Program-made: the position numbers and the translations under genes
Notes under the pieces: generated by a model
What the model was told of the DNA's origin: nothing
What the model saw: only the letters and a program-made list of their open reading frames with translations
Databases searched by the model: none
Shown here: positions 58,235-64,000 of the stretch, piece after piece
Layout of the letters: each line of letters begins with the position of its first letter
Position numbering within the stretch: position 1 is the first letter of the stretch
Assembly (NCBI GenBank): GCA_022770425.1
Contig: JALEHY010000007.1
Location: 1-64,000, forward strand
Source: Parvimonas sp.
Lineage (GTDB): Bacteria > Bacillota > Clostridia > Tissierellales > Peptoniphilaceae
Direction of reading: 5' to 3'
Length of the DNA stretch: 64,000 bases

Positions 58235-59356
58235 ATGAAGAAAAAATTTATAGTAATATTTACAGTTTCTTTGCTTTTTTTTGCAGGGATATTTTGGACA
58301 ACTAACAAGATTTTGGATGTTATGGAGATAACTTCAAAAGTTGAATTTTTAGGTAGTGACTTAGGAAACGGAAATGTTATAGAACAAACTGTTGACAATG
58401 AGTTGTTGTTTTTGGTTTTAGGTCTTGACAGTGATGACTTTAGCGGATATTCAACCGAACAAAACAGAACGGATACTATGATTTTGGCTAAGGTGAATTT
58501 TGAAACCGGAGCTATAAATGTTTTATCAATACCGAGAGACTCAAGAGTTTCTATAAATGGAAATCTTGATAAAATAAATCATGCTCATCATTTTGGCGGA
58601 TTGAAACTTGCGATGAAAACTACAAGAGATTTTTTGAATTTGGATATAGATTATTATGTAAGAGTTAATTTCTTTTCTGTAAAGGATATAGTTGATGCGC
58701 TTGGTGGAGTTGAAGTTAATGTTCCGGTTCAAGTTGATGTTCCTGAAGATAATGTTCATTTGGAGCCCGGTTTACAGAAATTAAACGGGAAACAAGCATT
58801 ACAATTTGCAAGGTTTAGAGATGGATATATCGAAGGAGATATGGGACGTGTAAAATCTCAACAACTTTTGATAAAAGCTATGCTTACGGAACTTACAAAA
58901 GCTAAAAATATTGCAAAAATTCCTGAGCTTTTAGAAGTATTTAAAAAGACTGTAAGTACAAACATTCCTTTTTCAACAATCGCAAAACTTGCTCTAAAAG
59001 CAGGAAATTTAAGTGTTGACAAATTGGACGCAAAGATTGTTCCGGGCGAAGCACAATATATCAACGATATAAGTTATTATGTTCCTAATAAAGTTGAACT
59101 TAAAGCTTTGGTTAAATCTATGTTTGGAGATTATTTGTTAAAAGGTACAGAACAAAACCAAATTAATGAATACAAGGATAATAATTCAAATACCACAAAT
59201 AATCAAAATTCGAATCAAAATAATAACAATGTAAACAATCAAAATAACGATAATACAAACTATAACGGGGAAGAAAATCAAAATACACAAAATCAACCGG
59301 AAAGAAAAACTTTCAACAATAACGGGGATTATGAAGAAGAAAATAACGGAAATTAA
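58235..59356 (+). CDS. LytR-CpsA-Psr (LCP) family cell-wall glycopolymer ligase
   Basis: The 373-residue protein has an N-terminal membrane helix and an LCP domain (about 55-250) outside the cell. Conserved elements are RTDTMILAKVN, LSIPRDSRV, KINHAHHFGG and QFARFRDGYIEGDMGRVKSQ. LCP enzymes move wall teichoic acid-like or capsular polymers from a lipid carrier to peptidoglycan. The last ~65 residues are an Asn-rich low-complexity tail (NNQNSNQNNNNVNNQNN). It sits between the isochorismatase gene and fni, with short gaps on both sides. Confidence 0.92.
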   Translation: MKKKFIVIFTVSLLFFAGIFWTTNKILDVMEITSKVEFLGSDLGNGNVIEQTVDNELLFLVLGLDSDDFSGYSTEQNRTDTMILAKVNFETGAINVLSIPRDSRVSINGNLDKINHAHHFGGLKLAMKTTRDFLNLDIDYYVRVNFFSVKDIVDALGGVEVNVPVQVDVPEDNVHLEPGLQKLNGKQALQFARFRDGYIEGDMGRVKSQQLLIKAMLTELTKAKNIAKIPELLEVFKKTVSTNIPFSTIAKLALKAGNLSVDKLDAKIVPGEAQYINDISYYVPNKVELKALVKSMFGDYLLKGTEQNQINEYKDNNSNTTNNQNSNQNNNNVNNQNNDNTNYNGEENQNTQNQPERKTFNNNGDYEEENNGN

Positions 59357-59370
59357 TTTGTGGGTATATT

Positions 59371-60381
59371 ATGGAAACGGATAGAAAAAAGGAACATATA
59401 GAAAATTATTTTAAAAGTAAATTTGTTGGAAACACATTGTTCGATAATGTGTATATTGAGCATTTTGCGCTTACAGATTTAGATTTTGAAAATATAGATA
59501 CAAGTGTTGAATTTTTAGGAAAAAAGTTAACTTTTCCACTTATGATAAATGCTATGACGGGAGGAACGGACATAGCTTATGATATAAATGAAGATTTAGC
59601 TTCACTTACAAAACAGTTTGGGATAGCTTTGGAAGTCGGGAGCCAAAAAGTTGCATTAAATGATGATGAATTGAAATCGACTTTTACAGTTTTAAGAGAA
59701 TCTCTTAATGAAAAAAATATTGTAGTTTCAAATTTATCGGCTAATTCTTCTTTAGAAGATGTAATGCAAAGCATAAGTATGATAAATGCTGATGCGATTT
59801 CTCTTCATTTGAATCCGGCACAAGAGCTTGTACAATTTGAAGGAGACAGAAATTTTTCAAAAATATTAAAGAATATAGAAAATATTGTAAAGTCTGTTGA
59901 AGTGCCTGTATTGGTTAAGGAAACAGGATGCGGAATTTCAAAAAAAACTTGTAAAAAATTGCTTGATGTTGGTGTTAAATACATTGATGTAGGTGGTTTT
60001 GGAGGAACAAACTTTATAGAAATAGAAGATATGAGAAGAACAGATTTGGATTTTACAAATCTTTATGGTTGGGGTATTCCTACAGCTAAATCAATTATAG
60101 ACTGCAGAAGTGTTTCAAAAGACTTTGTTCTTATAGGTTCAGGCGGGATTAAAACTGGTGAAGACGTTGTGAAAGCAATAGTTTTAGGCAGTGATATGGT
60201 TGCTATTGCAGGTGAAATTTTGAAATTTTTGGTTCACGGCGGATATAAAAGAACAGAAGATTATTTAAATTCTTTGATATATCAAACTAAAATGATAATG
60301 ATGCTTTTAGGAGTTAAAAATATAAAAGAGTTAAAAAAAGTTAAGTATAAAACTTTTGGAAAATTAAAAGAAATTTTATAA
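59371..60381 (+). CDS. fni: Type 2 isopentenyl-diphosphate delta-isomerase
   Basis: The 336-residue FMN enzyme interconverts IPP and DMAPP for isoprenoid synthesis. It starts with RKKEHIENYF (substrate-binding basic residues) and has MINAMTGGTDIAYDIN, LEVGSQKVAL, and the flavin phosphate-binding GSGGIKTGEDVVKAI. Type 2 IDI usually accompanies the mevalonate pathway; no mevalonate genes are in this window. It lies 14 bases behind the LCP gene. Confidence 0.93.
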   Translation: METDRKKEHIENYFKSKFVGNTLFDNVYIEHFALTDLDFENIDTSVEFLGKKLTFPLMINAMTGGTDIAYDINEDLASLTKQFGIALEVGSQKVALNDDELKSTFTVLRESLNEKNIVVSNLSANSSLEDVMQSISMINADAISLHLNPAQELVQFEGDRNFSKILKNIENIVKSVEVPVLVKETGCGISKKTCKKLLDVGVKYIDVGGFGGTNFIEIEDMRRTDLDFTNLYGWGIPTAKSIIDCRSVSKDFVLIGSGGIKTGEDVVKAIVLGSDMVAIAGEILKFLVHGGYKRTEDYLNSLIYQTKMIMMLLGVKNIKELKKVKYKTFGKLKEIL

Positions 60382-60467
60382 AAATAAATTTTGATGTAAT
60401 GAGAATATTGAACTTGTATCATTAATTAAAAGTTAAGAAAAATATTTAAAATTTTTATAAAATTGTG

Positions 60468-60496
60468 TTTACAAAATAAACTTAATGGTGTATAAT
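60468..60496 (+). promoter_or_regulatory. Promoter of rpsD
   Basis: TTTACA (60468-60473), 17 bases, a perfect TATAAT (60491-60496). Confidence 0.75.
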
Positions 60497-60508
60497 TTAT
60501 GCGTGGCT

Positions 60509-60540
60509 ATAAATTATCGCGGCAAATAATTTATGGGGAG
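60509..60540 (+). promoter_or_regulatory. Hairpin abutting the rpsD ribosome binding site
   Basis: ATAAATTAT (60509-60517) and ATAATTTAT (60526-60534) form a perfect 9-bp stem with loop CGCGGCAA. The stem ends directly before GGGGAG (60535-60540). S4 is an autogenous repressor in Bacillus and E. coli, so this may be a compact feedback site. Confidence 0.45.
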
Positions 60541-60548
60541 TAAAAAAT

Positions 60549-61148
60549 ATGGCAAAAATGATGGGACCTAGATTTAAACAATCTAGAAGATTAGGATTAA
60601 ATGTTTGCGGACACCCAAAGGCAAATAAGAGAATGGGTAAAGGTCTTGCAAGAAACGACAAAAAATTAACTGAGTACGGTATGCAATTACTTGAAAAACA
60701 AAGATTAAGAGCTTATTACGGAGTAATGGAAAGACAGTTCAGAACTTACGTTGAAAAGGCGCTTAGACAAAAAGAACGTACAACAGGGGATGCTCTTGTT
60801 ATGATGTTAGAAACAAGATTAGATAACCTTGTTTACAGAATGGGTTTTGCATCATCAATCAGACAAGCAAGACAAATGGTTGTTCACGGACACATTCGTG
60901 TAAACGGAAACAAAGTTGATATACCTTCATATGCAGTAAAAGTTGGAGATGAAATCACTTTAAGAGAAAGATCACAAAAAGTTGAAATGTTCAAGTCAAA
61001 CTTTGAATCTTCATTCTTAGGAGTAGTTCCTTATATTGAAAAGAAAGAAGGATTAAAAGCTACTTTAACAAGAATGCCTGAAAGAAACGAAGTACCGATT
61101 GAAATTCAAGACTCATTAGTAGTAGAATTCTACTCAAGATTAATTTAG
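60549..61148 (+). CDS. rpsD: 30S ribosomal protein S4
   Basis: The 199-residue protein begins MAKMMGPRFKQSRRLGLN and has the S4 RNA-binding domain with RLDNLVYRMGFASSIRQARQ and VHGHIRVNGNKVDIPSY. It nucleates 30S assembly and binds 16S rRNA at the 5' domain. The gene stands alone with its own promoter and terminator, 34 kb from rpsK/rpoA; a lone rpsD is also found in Bacillus. Confidence 0.97.
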   Translation: MAKMMGPRFKQSRRLGLNVCGHPKANKRMGKGLARNDKKLTEYGMQLLEKQRLRAYYGVMERQFRTYVEKALRQKERTTGDALVMMLETRLDNLVYRMGFASSIRQARQMVVHGHIRVNGNKVDIPSYAVKVGDEITLRERSQKVEMFKSNFESSFLGVVPYIEKKEGLKATLTRMPERNEVPIEIQDSLVVEFYSRLI

Positions 61149-61149
61149 T

Positions 61150-61177
61150 AAAAAAGCACTTAATGTGCTTTTTTTGT
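61150..61177 (+). terminator. Terminator of rpsD
   Basis: AAAAAGCAC-TTAAT-GTGCTTTTT with further T. Confidence 0.9.
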
Positions 61178-61332
61178 TGTACATTTTTATAAAATTTACA
61201 AATGTAACGATAAGTTGCTAAAATGTAAATTAGAAGTTATAGTTTTTTATTAGTTTATGTAGTAAAATTAATTTATAAAAATGAAATAACAGTAATTTGG
61301 GAGATTAATTAACTTTACAAGGAGATTTTATC

Positions 61333-61830
61333 ATGGAATTTGGCGAAAAATTACAAAGACTCAGAAAAGATAAATCTATGTCGCAAGAACAATTGGCAGA
61401 ACACTTAAATGTTTCACGTCAGGCTGTTTCACGTTGGGAAAAAAATGTCGTATTACCGGATGTTTGTAATGTTATAGCTATAAGTGAATTGTTTGATGTT
61501 TCGGCAGATTATCTATTAAAATCTGAATCAGTTTATAAAAAAGAAATTTGTTGCAGTAATTATAATGAAGAAAGAAAATTTTTGAAAGAAAAATTAAGAA
61601 TTTTTGTCGGAATTTCTTTTTCTATTTTTGGAAGTTTGAGTATTTTAATTTTGTTTATTCTAAGTTCAATAAAAGAGAAATATATTGTAGGAGGTCCTGA
61701 ATTTAGAGATATTAGAGGATTTTTACTTATAAATAGACTTCAGTGGTTTATGACACTTAGTATTTTAATGATTCCTTTGGGGATTCTTATTATATTTTAT
61801 CCTAAAATAAAAGCGTATTCAAAAAAGTAA
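61333..61830 (+). CDS. XRE-family regulator with C-terminal membrane helices
   Basis: The 165-residue protein has an N-terminal HTH_3 domain (LQRLRKDKSMSQEQLAEHLN, then VSRQAVSRWEKNVVLPD) and two predicted membrane helices near 92-112 and 138-158. This design, a DNA-binding domain tethered to the membrane, is common in Firmicutes next to small membrane or transporter genes, but no such partner is adjacent. AAGGAG precedes the ATG. Target and signal are unknown. Confidence 0.85.
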   Translation: MEFGEKLQRLRKDKSMSQEQLAEHLNVSRQAVSRWEKNVVLPDVCNVIAISELFDVSADYLLKSESVYKKEICCSNYNEERKFLKEKLRIFVGISFSIFGSLSILILFILSSIKEKYIVGGPEFRDIRGFLLINRLQWFMTLSILMIPLGILIIFYPKIKAYSKK

Positions 61831-62230
61831 TCTAATATCTTTTGTAAAAATTTTTATTTACAACACTGTAAAAATTTATTAGTAAAAAATATATAATTAA
61901 ATACTGTTACTTATATTTTAGTTTGTGAAAGAATAATTGTTTTTATTAATATTTTTTGATGAAAAAATTTTTATTTACAAAAAATCAAAGGAGTATTATA
62001 TTAAATAATTATTCAAAGTTGTTATTGAAAAAGATTGATAGATTTGTGAATTCAACTAACAATAAAAAGAGTTTTAGAAAACGTTGTATATTTAAACGTT
62101 TAAATGAAATAATATTAAAAGAAATTCATTTTTATGAATTGTTGTAAATTTTTTTAAATTATTGTATAATACAATTAAAAGGTTGAGATTGATAAATTCT
62201 TAGCCAAATTGTCGAAAAGGAGATAAATAG
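61831..62230 (+). other. AT-rich intergenic stretch with the tdh promoter
   Basis: No supported gene. A 63-codon frame (61956-62147) has no ribosome binding site and low-complexity Lys/Asn/Ile/Phe content. The promoter of tdh is at 62142-62170: TTGTAA, 17 bases, TATAAT. Confidence 0.6.
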
Positions 62231-63178
62231 ATGAAAAGGATTTTAATGACGGGAGCACTTGGTCAAATCGGTACTGAACTTGCTCTTTATTTAGGTAACA
62301 TTTACGGTAGAGAAAATATACTGGCTACAGACTGTTCGGATGTTAATAAAGCTGCAATAGAAGACATACGTTTTGAAACTTTGGATGTTACTGATGCTAA
62401 GAGAATGTTTGAATTGGCAAAGGAATTTAAGGCAGACACTATTGTTAACTTAGCTGCTATTTTATCCGCAAGAGGAGAAAGTATGCCACAAACAACTTGG
62501 AAAGTAAATGTTGACGGAGTTGTTAATACTTTAGAAGTTGCAAGAGAATTGAACGCTAAAGTTTTTGTTCCTTCATCAATTGCTGCATTTGGAGTTGGTA
62601 CACCACTTGACAATACACCACAAGTTACGATTCAAAGACCTAATACAATGTATGGGGTAACTAAAGTTGCCGGAGAGTTGTTGTGTGATTATTATTTCCA
62701 AAAATTTGGAGTAGATGTAAGAGGGGTTCGTTATCCGGGAATTATTTCATATAAAACTTTACCGGGTGCAGGAACAACTGACTATGCAGTTCATATTTAT
62801 TATGAAGCTATTAAAAATAAGGCTTATACTTCATACATAGGCAAAGGAACTCAAATGGATATGCTTTATATGCCTGATGCCCTTAAAGCTGTTGTTGATT
62901 TAATGGAAGCGGACGGTTCAAAACTTAAAGACAGAAATGCTTTTAATATTACTGCAATGAGTTTAACTCCGGAAATTTTGGAAGAAAGCATTAAAAAACA
63001 TATTCCTGAATTTAAACTTGACTATGATGTTGATCCTATAAGACAAGCTATTGCGGAAAGCTGGCCAAATTCATTGGACGATTCAGCCGCAAAGGAACAA
63101 TGGGGTTGGAAACCAAGTTTTGATTTAGATAAAATGACTGAAGATATGTTGAAAAATTTAAGTGAAAAATTAAAATAA
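62231..63178 (+). CDS. tdh: L-threonine 3-dehydrogenase, short-chain (NDP-sugar-epimerase-like) type
   Basis: The 315-residue enzyme oxidises L-threonine to 2-amino-3-ketobutyrate with NAD+. It is of the extended SDR kind, with GALGQIGTELALYLG at the N-terminus, LAAILSARGE, a serine in VPSSIAAFG and the catalytic YGVTK. Linkage to kbl 19 bases downstream supports threonine dehydrogenase over a sugar epimerase. GGAG lies before the ATG. The product glycine could enter the glycine cleavage system at 30-34 kb. Confidence 0.93.
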   Translation: MKRILMTGALGQIGTELALYLGNIYGRENILATDCSDVNKAAIEDIRFETLDVTDAKRMFELAKEFKADTIVNLAAILSARGESMPQTTWKVNVDGVVNTLEVARELNAKVFVPSSIAAFGVGTPLDNTPQVTIQRPNTMYGVTKVAGELLCDYYFQKFGVDVRGVRYPGIISYKTLPGAGTTDYAVHIYYEAIKNKAYTSYIGKGTQMDMLYMPDALKAVVDLMEADGSKLKDRNAFNITAMSLTPEILEESIKKHIPEFKLDYDVDPIRQAIAESWPNSLDDSAAKEQWGWKPSFDLDKMTEDMLKNLSEKLK

Positions 63179-63197
63179 TTTTTTAGAGGAGATAAAA

Positions 63198-64000
63198 ATG
63201 AGCATTCACGATTTAAAATTTTTAGAAGAAAAAGTTAATCAATTAAAAGCTGACGGAGTTTATCGTACATTACCTGTTTTAGGAAGCAGAAACTCATCAA
63301 CAATCGTACTTGACGGAAAAGAAATGGTAAACTTGTCTGCCAATAACTACTTAGGACTTGCAAATCATCCGACTCTTAAAAAAAGAGCACAAGAAGCTAT
63401 AGAAAAATACGGAGTAGGAGCAGGAGCCGTTAGAACAATAATCGGAAATATGGATCTACATGAAGAATTGGAAAAGAAACTTGCAGCTTTCAAAAAATCA
63501 GAAAGAGCTTTCATTTTCCAATCAGGCTATGATTGTAATATAGGAACTATTCAAGCAATTACCGAAAAAGGGGATTTGATTATTTCCGATGAATTAAATC
63601 ACGCTTCAATTATTGACGGAATTAGAATGACTAAGGCTGATAAAGCTGTTTTTAAACATAGTGATATGGAAGATCTTGAAAGAGTTTTAATTGATGCACA
63701 AGGCAAATATAAAACTATTTTGATTATAACAGACGGAGTTTTCTCAATGGACGGAGATTTAGCAAAATTACCTGAAATTGTAGCTTTAGCTGAAAAATAT
63801 AATGCTTTGACTTACGTTGATGACGCACACGGTTCAGGGGTAATGGGAAGTCACGGAAGAGGAACTGTGGATCATTTCGGATTACATGATAAAGTTGATT
63901 TTGTAATAGGAACTCTTTCAAAAGCTATAGGAGTTAAAGGCGGATATGTTGCTTGTAACGAAGTTGCTTACCAATGGTTAAATCACAGAGCAAGACCTGT
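63198..64000 (+). CDS. kbl: 2-amino-3-ketobutyrate CoA ligase (glycine C-acetyltransferase), 3' end outside the window
   Basis: The 267 codons seen match the start and centre of this alpha-oxoamine synthase. Motifs are NLSANNYLGLANHP, GAGAVRTIIGNMDLHEELE, the cofactor Asp in YVDDAHGSGVMG and the PLP lysine in GTLSKAIGVKGGY. It splits 2-amino-3-ketobutyrate with CoA into glycine and acetyl-CoA, directly after tdh. AGAGGAG is 8-9 bases before the ATG. The frame is open to the last base. Confidence 0.94.
   Translation, partial: MSIHDLKFLEEKVNQLKADGVYRTLPVLGSRNSSTIVLDGKEMVNLSANNYLGLANHPTLKKRAQEAIEKYGVGAGAVRTIIGNMDLHEELEKKLAAFKKSERAFIFQSGYDCNIGTIQAITEKGDLIISDELNHASIIDGIRMTKADKAVFKHSDMEDLERVLIDAQGKYKTILIITDGVFSMDGDLAKLPEIVALAEKYNALTYVDDAHGSGVMGSHGRGTVDHFGLHDKVDFVIGTLSKAIGVKGGYVACNEVAYQWLNHRARP

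Noticed and set aside
61956..62147. 63-codon plus-strand frame between the XRE gene and tdh
   Set aside because: No ribosome binding site, low-complexity AT-driven composition, and the tdh promoter -35 overlaps its end.

Overview
The window is very AT-rich DNA from a Gram-positive anaerobe of the Firmicutes. The evidence is a Clostridia-style S10-spc-alpha ribosomal cluster, strong AGGAGG ribosome binding sites with TTG and GTG starts, lipoproteins, sortase-anchored surface proteins, an LCP cell-wall ligase and a split glycine decarboxylase. Amino-acid catabolism is well represented (glycine cleavage, threonine to glycine, ornithine carbamoyltransferase with carbamate kinase) and the single HPr-like protein lacks its PTS histidine. 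Together these fit an asaccharolytic anaerobic coccus of the Peptoniphilaceae, most like Parvimonas. The genus is an inference from recall, not from a search.

Layout. 1-5 kb: the 3' part of a surface protein with cell-wall-type and Ltp repeats, an APC amino-acid permease, a decayed two-component remnant, and an HtrA protease behind two copies of a CiaR-like direct-repeat operator. 5-10.4 kb: a minus-strand queT with a long structured leader, then an operon trkA-trkH-rnhA-tsaC. 10.5-13.1 kb: a large histidine-triad lipoprotein with a Fur/Zur-like box at its promoter. 13.2-27.5 kb: one collinear ribosomal cluster from rpsJ to rplQ, with secY, adk, infA and rpoA, behind a structured leader with an internal attenuator. 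The S14 gene in it is the long zinc-free type with foreign codon use, and rpsD is missing from its usual place (it lies alone at 60.5 kb). 27.7-29.7 kb: the HPr-like protein and a coiled-coil sortase substrate whose promoter spacer is an (AT)10 tract, a good candidate phase-variation switch.

30.4-34.4 kb (minus strand): gcvT-gcvPA-gcvPB. 35-39.9 kb: an NAD-kinase-family protein, tRNA-Arg(CCG), a small M50-type membrane metalloprotease gene bracketed by a 129-bp direct repeat, and cdaA-cdaR for cyclic di-AMP. 40-46 kb: a regulator with two tandem AraC DNA-binding domains, two small exported proteins, arcB-arcC, a DMT transporter and a YhhN protein. 46.8-53.3 kb: one 2162-residue sortase-anchored adhesin with two VWA-like regions and SpaA/Cna-B-type domains. 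53.6-64 kb: a three-rhodanese lipoprotein, a membrane rhodanese, hydrolases, tRNA-Pro, an LCP protein, type 2 IPP isomerase, rpsD, an XRE regulator, and tdh-kbl (cut by the window end), which makes glycine that could feed the cleavage system.

No CRISPR array, prophage, intact insertion sequence or rRNA gene is visible.
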